Of a stretch of 64,000 nt of DNA, positions 52,312 to 60,840 are shown in pieces. Source of the DNA: UBA6054 sp963975575 (lineage in GTDB: Bacteria; Planctomycetota; Phycisphaerae; Phycisphaerales; UBA1924); contig CAXBHL010000002.1 of NCBI GenBank assembly GCA_963975575.1, positions 248,001 through 312,000 of the forward strand, in the 5' to 3' direction. The notes below the pieces were generated by a model, which searched no databases, was not told where the DNA came from, and was given only the letters and a program-made list of their open reading frames with translations. Every line of letters starts with the position of its first letter. The first letter of the stretch is position 1. Position numbers and translations under genes: made by a program.

Positions 52312-55047
52312 TCAGGATTGTCTCTCGTCCGTCGGCCGGGCTGGTTGGTCCGTGTGAGCTTGGGGCGGGTCCGTTCCCACCAGATCGACCGTGACGCCGA
52401 GACGGGCCGCGGCGATGCGGCGGCGGTCCTCGCGCCGCCTCGCCTGCACCAGCCGGGTGCTGGCCACGAGCGACGCGGCCCAGTCCCACGGGTGCTGGTA
52501 GGCGAGGTAACGCGGCTCCCACCGCGGGTGGAACTTGTTCTTGTAGTTCACGAGCCCCTGGTAGTTGTAGATCCGCTCGGCCCTGGTCGAGAAAAAGTGC
52601 AGGAACCGCTCGGACAAGCGCGAGCCCCGGCGCACGCCGACGTCGTTGAGCGGCGCGGCGCCGAGACTGAACGAGGTGCAGCCGCGCTCGGAGAGCAGCA
52701 GCATGGTCTTGAGCAGCACGTAGTCCATGATGTTGTCGAACCGACCGGGTACGGAGCGCATGAAATCGAGGGTCGCCGGGCCGTCGGGGCGGGTGATGAG
52801 GACGTTCACAAAGGCGACGATTGTGCCTTCCGCGTCCCGGGCGACGGCGACGGGGTGCCGCCGGATGTAGTCGGGCGAGAAGCAGCAGGCCGTGAACTGC
52901 AGCTCCGAGCCGCCCTTGGATTCCAGCCACGCGTCGCTGATCACGCGGAGGCGGTCGATCGTCGCTGCGCCGTGCGGCGGCTCGAGCAGCTCGTAGGTCA
53001 CTCCGAGCTTCTCCGTCTCCCGGAGATGCCGACGGAAGTTGGCGTTTCTACCGCCCTGGAGGTTGTAGCCGACCAGGGGCACGATCGCCTCCTCGTTCAT
53101 CTTGAGGAAATGGAATCCGAAGTCGTGCAGGTGGTTCATCCACGCGCCGGAGACGGACGAGAAGACCACGTCGACGTCCAGGGTATCCGCGAAGGCGAGG
53201 AACGCCTCGATCAACGCCGCGGGGTCCGCGCCGCCGGCCGGCAACGGGTCCTTGAAGACGATGATCTTGTCACCCCAGCGCTGGTAGAGCACCAGTCCGG
53301 CGGGCGGCTTGCCCGGCTGCGGCTCCCAGAACCACACGCCCTTGTCGCCGCCCGAAACCAGCAGCGGACCGGCCGCGTCGGCGTGCGCCCGGATGAACGC
53401 CTCCGCCCGGTCGATCTCGTCCCCGGTCGGGGTCACCCACAGACGCACCGGCTTGGTGGCCTGGCGGACCGCCAGCGCGAGGGTGACGATCGCCAGGAGA
53501 ACGCCGGCCCGCAGATAGCGGCTGGCCTCGGCCTTCTCGGCGAAAGTCGTCCAGAGTTCGTTGCGGTACGGGACCCGCTCGAACCCGGCCAGGCCCACCA
53601 CGAGAAAGAACGCCAGCGAACCCACGCCGCCGGCGAGTACCAGCTCCCACCCGACCGGCACGCGTCCGCGCCGGGTGAACGCGCCCCGCACGCCGACCAG
53701 CAGCCCCAGCAGCACGAGCGACGCGATCGCTTCCTCGATGTCGCCGCCCTTGATCGGGTGCGCGACGGCCGACGCCGCCAGCAGCGCGGCGACGAAGAAG
53801 TAGGCCGCTCGGTAACCACGAAGCAGGCCGCGGACCATGAGCACCATGAGCACGGCCGAGACCGCCGCGAGCATGTGGGAGACCTCGATCGCGCCCAGCG
53901 GCACGACGTTCTCGATCACGTCGAGGCGTTCCCGGACCGAGGGGGTCGCGGCGCTGAGCAGCAGCAGGATCGCGTTGAGCAGCACCGCGCCCGCGACCAG
54001 CCTTCTCTGCCAGAGGCGGAGGGTCTGTGAATGGGTGGCCACGACGGTGTAGATCACCGCGACCGCCACAACCCAGGGAGCCAGGTAGTACCCCGCCCGG
54101 AAAAGCACCACGGCGGTGGCCGCGGGTTCGTGGGCGATGCCGAGCAGATCGAATCCCTTGAACCACACCGCGTCCGCGCTGCCGATGCCCCCGGGGATCA
54201 TGCTGGCCAGACCGGCAAACTGCCCGGTGAACACGGTCCGCGCCTCACCGAGGATGCCCGCCCGGACCCCCGCGGCCCGGACCAGCAGCGAGAAGGAGAG
54301 CAGCGTCAGCCCCCAGTCGGCGAACGAGACGATGCCCAGCCGGGCGAGCGGGATGCCCTTGAGTTCGGACCCGTATCGATGGCGTCCGAGCATCGCCACG
54401 ATCGATCGCCCGATGATGTCGGCGAAGACCATGGTTCCCGCGAGCGCGATGAGGACGCGGGCGCCCAGCGCCCAGCCGCCCGACAGGCCCGGGATGCCCG
54501 GCAGCCAGGCCGCGAGCAGCCAGGCGAGCAAGCCCGATATCCCGCCGATGGTGTGGCCGACGAAGCCCCGTGTGATCTCGGGCCCGGACAGCCCGAACCG
54601 CCGGTAGGCGAGGAGGCGCATCGCGGGCCCACCGATCGGCCCCATCGAGATGAAGTTCGTCCACCCGAACAGCACGGAGCCGAGCAGCCATCGCTTGCCG
54701 AAGCCCAGTGTGCCCCTGGCGCCCTGCGGGAACGCGAGGGCGTCATAGAGGCCCATCACGATCACGGCTCCGAACGCCGCAAGAACACCCAGAGCGACCA
54801 GCCCGGCGTCCGAGTCGGCCAGGCCCTGGTGCACGCTGTTGATGTCCAGCGAACGGATCTCTTGCCAGACCAGCCAGATCACCAGCAGCGGCAGGCCGAT
54901 CTGCAGCACCACGCGTCCGGACCGCCAGAGCCCGGCGAGCCGGGTGAGCAGCCCCGCCTCGCTGGCGGCCCGTTGGGGCTCTTTCTCGTCGCCAGCGCCC
55001 CGGGGACTTTTCGCGCGGGGCGTGTCCGGCTGATCTGATTCCAACAC
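52312..55047 (-). CDS. mprF: MprF-like lysylphosphatidylglycerol synthase/flippase
   Basis: A 911-residue protein with an N-terminal flippase of about 14 transmembrane helices (LQIGLPLLVIWLVWQEIRSL onward; NFISMGPIGGPAMRLLAYRR; SMIPGGIGSADAVWFKGFDL) and a C-terminal DUF2156 GNAT-like aminoacyltransferase domain (YNLQGGRNANFRRHLRETEK; AEGTIVAFVNVLI; FSLGAAPLNDVG; YNYQGLVNYKNKFHPRWEPR). It aminoacylates phosphatidylglycerol from charged tRNA and flips the product outward, conferring cationic peptide resistance. Start ATG at 55047; lysine or alanine specificity is not decided. Confidence 0.88.
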   Translation of the reverse strand: MLESDQPDTPRAKSPRGAGDEKEPQRAASEAGLLTRLAGLWRSGRVVLQIGLPLLVIWLVWQEIRSLDINSVHQGLADSDAGLVALGVLAAFGAVIVMGLYDALAFPQGARGTLGFGKRWLLGSVLFGWTNFISMGPIGGPAMRLLAYRRFGLSGPEITRGFVGHTIGGISGLLAWLLAAWLPGIPGLSGGWALGARVLIALAGTMVFADIIGRSIVAMLGRHRYGSELKGIPLARLGIVSFADWGLTLLSFSLLVRAAGVRAGILGEARTVFTGQFAGLASMIPGGIGSADAVWFKGFDLLGIAHEPAATAVVLFRAGYYLAPWVVAVAVIYTVVATHSQTLRLWQRRLVAGAVLLNAILLLLSAATPSVRERLDVIENVVPLGAIEVSHMLAAVSAVLMVLMVRGLLRGYRAAYFFVAALLAASAVAHPIKGGDIEEAIASLVLLGLLVGVRGAFTRRGRVPVGWELVLAGGVGSLAFFLVVGLAGFERVPYRNELWTTFAEKAEASRYLRAGVLLAIVTLALAVRQATKPVRLWVTPTGDEIDRAEAFIRAHADAAGPLLVSGGDKGVWFWEPQPGKPPAGLVLYQRWGDKIIVFKDPLPAGGADPAALIEAFLAFADTLDVDVVFSSVSGAWMNHLHDFGFHFLKMNEEAIVPLVGYNLQGGRNANFRRHLRETEKLGVTYELLEPPHGAATIDRLRVISDAWLESKGGSELQFTACCFSPDYIRRHPVAVARDAEGTIVAFVNVLITRPDGPATLDFMRSVPGRFDNIMDYVLLKTMLLLSERGCTSFSLGAAPLNDVGVRRGSRLSERFLHFFSTRAERIYNYQGLVNYKNKFHPRWEPRYLAYQHPWDWAASLVASTRLVQARRREDRRRIAAARLGVTVDLVGTDPPQAHTDQPARPTDERQS

Positions 55048-55156
55048 GTCTCCCGTCTCGATGGACCGGCCGGACCGGCATCAACGCCGTCCGAACCGGT
55101 CAGTCTATCGAGAGCGGGTAACAGGCGTCGTTTCGCCGCGTCCGCGCGGGGCGCAG

Positions 55157-55191
55157 AAAACGGGCCGGCCGGGTGGTGCCCGGCCGGCCCG
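55157..55191 (-). terminator. GC-rich hairpin terminator
   Basis: Perfect 13-bp arms (CGGGCCGGCCGGG at 55161-55173, complement at 55179-55191, loop TGGTG) with TTTT following on the minus strand (55157-55160). It lies ~40 bp below the stop of the PEP-CTERM relic and probably was its terminator. It may now stop stray transcripts before mprF. Confidence 0.72.
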
Positions 55192-55230
55192 GATCGGCGA
55201 TGCCGACCTCTGAGTCCCCATGCGGGACCG

Positions 55231-55447
55231 TCAGCGACGCCGACGCGTTATGCACAGGCCGCCGAGCGCGAGCCTCTCGGCGCCGGCGGGGGCGGGCACG
55301 ATGTGCACCCGCCAGTGGTCGATCCCGCCGTCCGTCTCGTCATTCTGGGTGCCCGAGCGGCGACGCCAGGAACCGAACTGCTTGATACCGATCGCCCCGG
55401 AGAAGTCGGCCCCCGGGATGATCGCCGGGCGGGTCGGGCGGTCTTCC
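55231..55447 (-). pseudogene. Remnant of a PEP-CTERM protein gene (3' end)
   Basis: The minus frame ends in a clear PEP-CTERM signal: VPAPAGAERLALGGLCI then TRRRR and stop. It is preceded by ~45 residues of exported-protein-like sequence (AIIPGADFSGAIGIKQFGSW), but has no start codon, signal peptide or ribosome site before it runs into the sigma-factor start region. I read it as the preserved 3' stub of a lost gene, still followed by its terminator. The 5' limit is approximate. Confidence 0.48.
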
Positions 55448-55453
55448 TTTAGA

Positions 55454-56104
55454 ATGCGACGCAGCGCGATCGATCTTGCACCTCCTGTAGAAGAACGCGG
55501 ACTCCCGTTGGCCGACCCGGCGCTCATCACGACAACCCTCCTGCTCGAGCGGCTGCACGACAGCCGCGACGAGGGGGCGTGGCAACTGTTCGACGGGCGG
55601 TTCCGCGGGGTGATCGTGGCGACCGGGCTGAGGCTGGGTCTTTCCCGAAGCGACGCGGAGGAAGCGGCCCAGGAGACCATCGCTCAGGCGCTGCGGGACT
55701 ACCAGGCCGGGCGGTACGACCGGTCCAGGGGCCGTCTGTCTTCCTGGATCGTCTCGATCGCCCGGCACCGGATCGTGGACCTCCAGCGGGCCCGAAAACC
55801 GCACCTCGATCTGGAACGGGCGATGGCGGAGACCCGAGAATCTGACGTCGCGGCGGCCTTCGACCAGGCGCTGGAGCGGCGGATCTTCGAGGAGGCCTGG
55901 GCCCTTGTCCGGGCCACGTCCAACGCCTCCCAGGCCACGCTAATGGCCTTCGAACTGACCGCCCTGCGGTCGGTTCCCGCGGCGGAAGCGGCGGCTCAGT
56001 GCGGGCTGAGCGTGGACCAGGTCTACGTGGCCCGGAACCGGGTTTCTCAACGACTGAAAGAGGCAGTGGAAAAAATCGATCGCGCCGTCCGGGATGGGCT
56101 GTAA
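55454..56104 (+). CDS. ECF-type sigma factor
   Basis: A 216-residue sigma factor. Region 2 is GLRLGLSRSDAEEAAQETIAQ (~60-80) through SWIVSIARHRIVDLQRARK, and region 4 is QCGLSVDQVYVARNRVSQRL (~178-197). It recruits RNA polymerase to a stress or regulatory regulon. ATG at 55454 has a weak ribosome site and a promoter-like TAGAAT overlaps it, so the true start may lie downstream (a TTG at 55508 is one option). The kinase gene starts 69 bp after its stop, a typical planctomycete pair. Confidence 0.85.
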   Translation: MRRSAIDLAPPVEERGLPLADPALITTTLLLERLHDSRDEGAWQLFDGRFRGVIVATGLRLGLSRSDAEEAAQETIAQALRDYQAGRYDRSRGRLSSWIVSIARHRIVDLQRARKPHLDLERAMAETRESDVAAAFDQALERRIFEEAWALVRATSNASQATLMAFELTALRSVPAAEAAAQCGLSVDQVYVARNRVSQRLKEAVEKIDRAVRDGL

Positions 56105-56173
56105 ACTCCTTCTGAGAAAGGATTTCTGTTTCCCGCCCCTTCCCCTCCCCCCGGCTTCCGACCGGCCCTGCCC

Positions 56174-59100
56174 ATGGACACCTCCCCACCAACCGAACCG
56201 CCCGCCGGGGCGCCAGCGCGCCCGTCGAGCGGTGCGGGCGATTGCCCCCCGCTGGCGGAGCTTGAGACCGTCGCAGCCGGCGGACCGGCTTCCGCGATGC
56301 TCAGTGCGCACGTGGCGCGATGCCGGGCGTGCGCCGATCGGCTGGACGCGGCCCGGTTCGGCCGGCGGTTTGCGGCGGTCATGGCCGACACACCGCCCGG
56401 CATCGCCGACAGCGGCGATCCGCGCGGTGAGACGCCGCCCGCGGTGCCCGGCTACCGGGTGATGGGCGAGCTGTCGCGGGGCGGGCAGGGCGTGGTCTAC
56501 CGGGCCGAGCAGATCGCCAGCGGGCAGAGCGTGGCGATCAAGGTGCTCCACCCCTCGGCGATGCTCCCGGGGCCGTCGCGGGTCGCCCGGGCCCGGTTCC
56601 TGCGCGAGATCCAGATCGTGGCGTCCATGCACCACCCGGGCATCGTCGGCCTGCTCGACTCGCTGACGCTCGTGGACGGGCGGGACGCGCTGATCATGGA
56701 GTTCGTCGACGGGCTCCCGCTGGACGGCTGGCTGGGTCGCACCCCCCCGCCGAGCCGTCGGGAGGTGCTTCTGATGTTGGGGGGCGTGGCCGAGGCGCTC
56801 CACCACGCCCACCAGAAGGGCGTGATCCACCGGGACCTGAAGCCCTCCAACATCCTCGTGGACCTTGAAGGCCGCCCCAGGCTGCTGGACTTCGGCGTCG
56901 CCCGGCGGGCCGAGGGCCAAGCGCCCGCGGACCGCCTGACCCGCACCGGCGAGTTCACCGGCACGCTCGCCTACGCGGCGCCCGAGCAGGTCATGGGCGA
57001 CACGGCCCCGCCCGACGTGCGGACCGACGTGTATGCGCTGGGCATCATCGGTTATCAGGCCCTGACCGGCCGCCTGCCGTACGCGGTGGACGGGTCGCTC
57101 GAGACCACGATCCGCAACATCACCACCGCCGAGCCGCCGAACGCCACGCAGTCGGGGCTCGATCTGGACGCCTGGACCGTGATCGCCAAGGCGATGTCCA
57201 AGGAGCCGTCCCGGCGCTACCAGTCCGCCGCGGAGCTCGCGCGGGACTTTCGCGCGGCCGCGGTGGGCGAGGCGATCGACGCCCGCCGCGACAGCCGCTG
57301 GTATGTGCTGCGCAAGTCGGCCCGCCGGCACCGGCTGGCGGTCTCGGTCGGCGGGGCGGTCTTTGCGGGGCTTCTTGCGGTGCTGGGGTCGCTCGCGATC
57401 GGCAACGCGCGTCTCAGCGACGCCCTGCGCGAGAGCAACCTGCGGCAGCTGCACGCGCACATCGCGGCGGGGGCCCGCGCACGGGCCGAGAAAATCCTTT
57501 GGCCCGCGATCGACCGGGCGGTTTCCGGGACCGACAAACCCGAGACGGCGATCTGGGAGGGCTCGCTCCGATCGCGGGAGATGCTCTGGGCGTTCGTCGA
57601 GATGCAGGGCCACGCGACCTGTCTGCGGGTGATCCCGGGGTCGGGGACCGTGCCGCTGACGATCGCGCCGGTGCGCGGGGGGCGGTTCGGAGTGGTGTTC
57701 GTGGACCGCACCTGCGCGATGCTCTCGATCGACGGCGCGACGGTGGCGCTCGTGCCCGGACCGCCGCTCCCCGAGAGCGTGATCTCCGCGTGGTACACGC
57801 CCGACGGAGCGCGGGTGATCGCGTTGATGCCCGGTGAGGTCCGCTGCATCGATGCCACCGACGGGCGCACGGTGGCGACGGCCCCTGTGCCCCCGGGCTC
57901 GGGACGCCTCTCGGGGTTGGTCACCTCGTCGTGGGGCGTGGCCGTCTCTTCGCCGCAAGGCGGTCTCCGCGTGCTTTCGATACCGGATCTTGGAACCATC
58001 TTTCACCAGGAGGGCCTGCCGGGCGAACAGCGTGCGTGGCTGGACGCGCGGGCGCCTCGGGTGGGGTTCTTCGGGGCCGATTCGGCGCTGCGGATCGCGG
58101 ACCTGCGGACGGGCGAGGTGGGCCCGGCGCTGGATCTGCGCGTGCCCGCATTGGCCTGGAGCGTGTCGTACCCGCAGGCCGAAATCGACCCGGAGAGCCG
58201 GTTCGCCGCCGCCGCCCACGCCTCGGGATTGGAGGTCGCCCCGATCACGGCCACGGGCGCGCAGCCCACGTCGGCGGCCCGCCTGATCCCCCGGCAGGGC
58301 CAGCGGGTGCGGGTCTCGGTCGACCCGACCGGCTCGTTCATCGGGGCCTCGGCCTACGGCGATTCGACGGCGCGTCTCTGGCGCACCAGCACGTGGGAGC
58401 CCATGGCCGGGTTCCCCGGCCACGACGGGGCCGTGCTCGCGTACGCGTTCTCCGACGACGGGTCGCGGGTGCTCACCGCGGACTCGTCCGGGACGCTGCG
58501 GCTCTGGGCGACGCCCGACCGCGCCTGGCGGCACCCCATCGGCGCCGTCACATCCAGGACGCATGACCTCGCGATCTCACCGGACGGCGCCACGCTCTAC
58601 GCCTCGGACGCGGCGGGTGTGCTTCGGGCGTTTGCGCTCGACGGGGGGGCGGCGGTCGCGGAGGGCCGGCCCCTGGCGGCGGGGATGGTCAAGGCCGCGG
58701 TCTCGGGCACGACCGGGCGGATCGCCGTGCTCGGCACGGACGACCGGCTCGAACTGATCGAACCGGAGACGACCGCGGAGGGAGCTCCGATCGGGCGCCC
58801 CGTCCGATTGTCGGACGCGGGGTCGCTGGTCAGCGCGCGGTTCCGGCCCGGATCCGATCGGCTGGGTGTGGTCACCCAGGGCGGGCTGGTCGCGATGCTG
58901 GATGCGGCCGACGGCGAGGTGTTGTCACGCCGCACGCTGGAAACCGGCGGCGCTCCGTCCTCGTTGCGGTTCGGGCCGCGGGGCGACTGGATCAGCATCA
59001 CCCGGCGGGACGGACGTCTGGAACTGCTCGACCCCGACGCGCTGGAGACCACCCGGACGGTGCGCGTCTCCGGGGTTCAGCTTCGATCGCAGGCGGTGTC

Positions 59101-59479
59101 GCCCGACGGGTCGCGGATCGCGTGCGCGGGCGACTCGGGGCGGCTGATGACCGTGGACCCGGTGAGCGGTCGGGTGCGGTCGTCCGAGCCGATCAGCGAG
59201 AACAGCCTCTTCGGCGTGGCGTTCCATCCCGGGGGCGGCACGATCGTCACCGGCGACCGCGCGGGCCTGGTCTTCGTGCTCGACGCCGAGACGCTCCGCT
59301 GCCTGGCGACCTTCGACGCGGGCGGTTCGGTCATGTCGCTCGCGTTCGCGCCCGATGGCGGCTCGCTGTTCGTCGCGGCCCTGGACCGACCGGTGGAACG
59401 GTGGGACTTCGCCGCGCTGGCCGCCACGCTGGGCGCCGTCCGTCCGGCGATCGGTCAGGGGCCCACGCCCGACCGATAA
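56174..59479 (+). CDS. Ser/Thr protein kinase with zinc-finger-like N-terminus and beta-propeller sensor
   Basis: A 1101-residue membrane kinase. Residues 46-53 (HVARCRAC) form an HxxxCxxC motif as in zinc-binding anti-sigma factors. The kinase domain (~94-355) has a Gly loop at 98-106, Lys123 in VAIK, HRDLKPSN at 219-226, DFG at 239-241 and APE at 269-271. A single helix (VSVGGAVFAGLLAVLGSLAI, ~388-408) is followed by ~690 residues of WD40-like repeats (DGSRVLTADSSGTLRLWA and similar). It follows the sigma gene, so it may bind and control it. Confidence 0.87.
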   Translation: MDTSPPTEPPAGAPARPSSGAGDCPPLAELETVAAGGPASAMLSAHVARCRACADRLDAARFGRRFAAVMADTPPGIADSGDPRGETPPAVPGYRVMGELSRGGQGVVYRAEQIASGQSVAIKVLHPSAMLPGPSRVARARFLREIQIVASMHHPGIVGLLDSLTLVDGRDALIMEFVDGLPLDGWLGRTPPPSRREVLLMLGGVAEALHHAHQKGVIHRDLKPSNILVDLEGRPRLLDFGVARRAEGQAPADRLTRTGEFTGTLAYAAPEQVMGDTAPPDVRTDVYALGIIGYQALTGRLPYAVDGSLETTIRNITTAEPPNATQSGLDLDAWTVIAKAMSKEPSRRYQSAAELARDFRAAAVGEAIDARRDSRWYVLRKSARRHRLAVSVGGAVFAGLLAVLGSLAIGNARLSDALRESNLRQLHAHIAAGARARAEKILWPAIDRAVSGTDKPETAIWEGSLRSREMLWAFVEMQGHATCLRVIPGSGTVPLTIAPVRGGRFGVVFVDRTCAMLSIDGATVALVPGPPLPESVISAWYTPDGARVIALMPGEVRCIDATDGRTVATAPVPPGSGRLSGLVTSSWGVAVSSPQGGLRVLSIPDLGTIFHQEGLPGEQRAWLDARAPRVGFFGADSALRIADLRTGEVGPALDLRVPALAWSVSYPQAEIDPESRFAAAAHASGLEVAPITATGAQPTSAARLIPRQGQRVRVSVDPTGSFIGASAYGDSTARLWRTSTWEPMAGFPGHDGAVLAYAFSDDGSRVLTADSSGTLRLWATPDRAWRHPIGAVTSRTHDLAISPDGATLYASDAAGVLRAFALDGGAAVAEGRPLAAGMVKAAVSGTTGRIAVLGTDDRLELIEPETTAEGAPIGRPVRLSDAGSLVSARFRPGSDRLGVVTQGGLVAMLDAADGEVLSRRTLETGGAPSSLRFGPRGDWISITRRDGRLELLDPDALETTRTVRVSGVQLRSQAVSPDGSRIACAGDSGRLMTVDPVSGRVRSSEPISENSLFGVAFHPGGGTIVTGDRAGLVFVLDAETLRCLATFDAGGSVMSLAFAPDGGSLFVAALDRPVERWDFAALAATLGAVRPAIGQGPTPDR

Positions 59480-60486
59480 CGCGAGGCGGTCGCGGCGGCG
59501 GCATCGCGGACGCGGTCGCGGAGTTCGGGCGGTCCGAGCACCTCGCAGTGGGGGCCCATCGACAGCACCCACCAGGCGATCTCGTCGAGCCCGGAGACCG
59601 TGCAGCGAAAGAGGACGGACCCGTCCGGTTCGGCCTCGATGGACTGGGTCCGGTGCCAGAGGGTGTCGGCGATGGTCTCGGCGAACTCGGGGTCGAACCG
59701 GATCGTGACGTCGTGATCCGGAGCGCCGCGCATCATGCGCCAGGCGTTTCCCAGATGGTCGTCCATGGTGAAGCCGTCGGGCACGGCGTAGGTCCGCTGC
59801 GTGAGCCGGATCGAGGAGAACCGGTTGAGCTTGAGGGTGCGGACGGCGTCACGCCCGTGGTGGTGCCCGACCGTGTACCACGCCCGGACCGAGAAAAACA
59901 GGGCGTACGGGTCGAAATCGAACTCTTCCCCGTCGGTCGTTCCCGGGTTGAGCGAGTCGTAGCGGCACACGAGCGAGCGCCTCTCGGCGATGGCTTCCTG
60001 CACCCGCTCGTACACGCCCGCGAAGCCGTCGGGCTGGATGGCCTGTGCGGTCTTGATCCGCACCGCGTTGGCGACCGCGTTGACCTCATCGCGCAGAGAG
60101 GCCGGCATGCACGCGGTCAGCTTCGCCAGGCCCCGCCAGGCGGCGCCGGTGAAGGGGATCTGCTCGTGCTGGGCGATCTGTTCGCACAGCACGGTGATCG
60201 AGAGGGCCTCCGCGGGTGTGAGCTGGACCGGGGCCATGAACCTGTCCCCGCCGACCTCGTAGCCCCCTGCGGCGCTGTTGAACGGGACGGAGATGCCCGC
60301 GCCCTCGATCTCCTTGAGGTCGCGGTAGATGGTCCGCTCGGCCACCCCGCACGACCGGGCCAGGTCGGCCGCGGTGCGGGCCCGCCCGGACTGGATCAGC
60401 ATGAGGATCTCGAGCAGCCGGTGGATGCGTCCGTACCGGGCGGGCTTTTCCTCCGGCTTCGTGCCGGCAGCGACTCCGTCGTTCAT
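59455..60486 (-). CDS. YafY/WYL-domain transcriptional regulator
   Basis: A 343-residue regulator. An N-terminal winged helix (LARSCGVAERTIYRDLKEIE at about 42-61) is followed by a WYL domain (RAWYTVGHHHGRDAVRTLKL; RTYAVPDGFTMDDHL) and a WCX end (WWVLSMGPHCEVL). WYL domains sense ligands, often nucleic-acid fragments or nucleotides. It is convergent with the kinase, overlapping it by 25 bp. ATG at 60486 opens toward the RTX adhesin region. The target is unknown. Confidence 0.83.
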   Translation of the reverse strand: MNDGVAAGTKPEEKPARYGRIHRLLEILMLIQSGRARTAADLARSCGVAERTIYRDLKEIEGAGISVPFNSAAGGYEVGGDRFMAPVQLTPAEALSITVLCEQIAQHEQIPFTGAAWRGLAKLTACMPASLRDEVNAVANAVRIKTAQAIQPDGFAGVYERVQEAIAERRSLVCRYDSLNPGTTDGEEFDFDPYALFFSVRAWYTVGHHHGRDAVRTLKLNRFSSIRLTQRTYAVPDGFTMDDHLGNAWRMMRGAPDHDVTIRFDPEFAETIADTLWHRTQSIEAEPDGSVLFRCTVSGLDEIAWWVLSMGPHCEVLGPPELRDRVRDAAAATASRYRSGVGP

Positions 60487-60840
60487 GCGTGTCCTCCCCC
60501 GTGATCGCCAAGGCGGCCGACGGATCGGCCGCGGTCATGCTACCCGGGAACGCCGGGGTGGGGGTTCTCGGGCACCCGGGGGGCCGCACACGCGGGACGG
60601 TCAACCCGATCGGCAGAAAACCCCCGGGTTATCCGTCGGGTGTTATCGGACACGGTGCTCTGCGGTCGCCCGGGACGCAACCGCCCTCAGACAGCGTGGT
60701 TGCGGTCGCCCGTATCCGGGTTGCGGGTTTCTCCGGCAGGCTTGTACCCCGAGTTGAGGTCGGGGGCCCATCTCCCGATGAATTCCGGCGTTTGCCAGTC
60801 CGACAAGTAGATCTGAACTCATCCAGACTGGAGGTGCCTC
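60487..60840. other. Divergent intergenic region before RTX protein
   Basis: A 354-bp gap with no credible gene. TGCGGTCGCCCG occurs exactly at 60661-60672 and 60701-60712, 40 bp apart, and could bind a regulator in phase. The region should carry promoters for the WYL regulator and the RTX gene; no clear -35/-10 pair. Confidence 0.5.
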
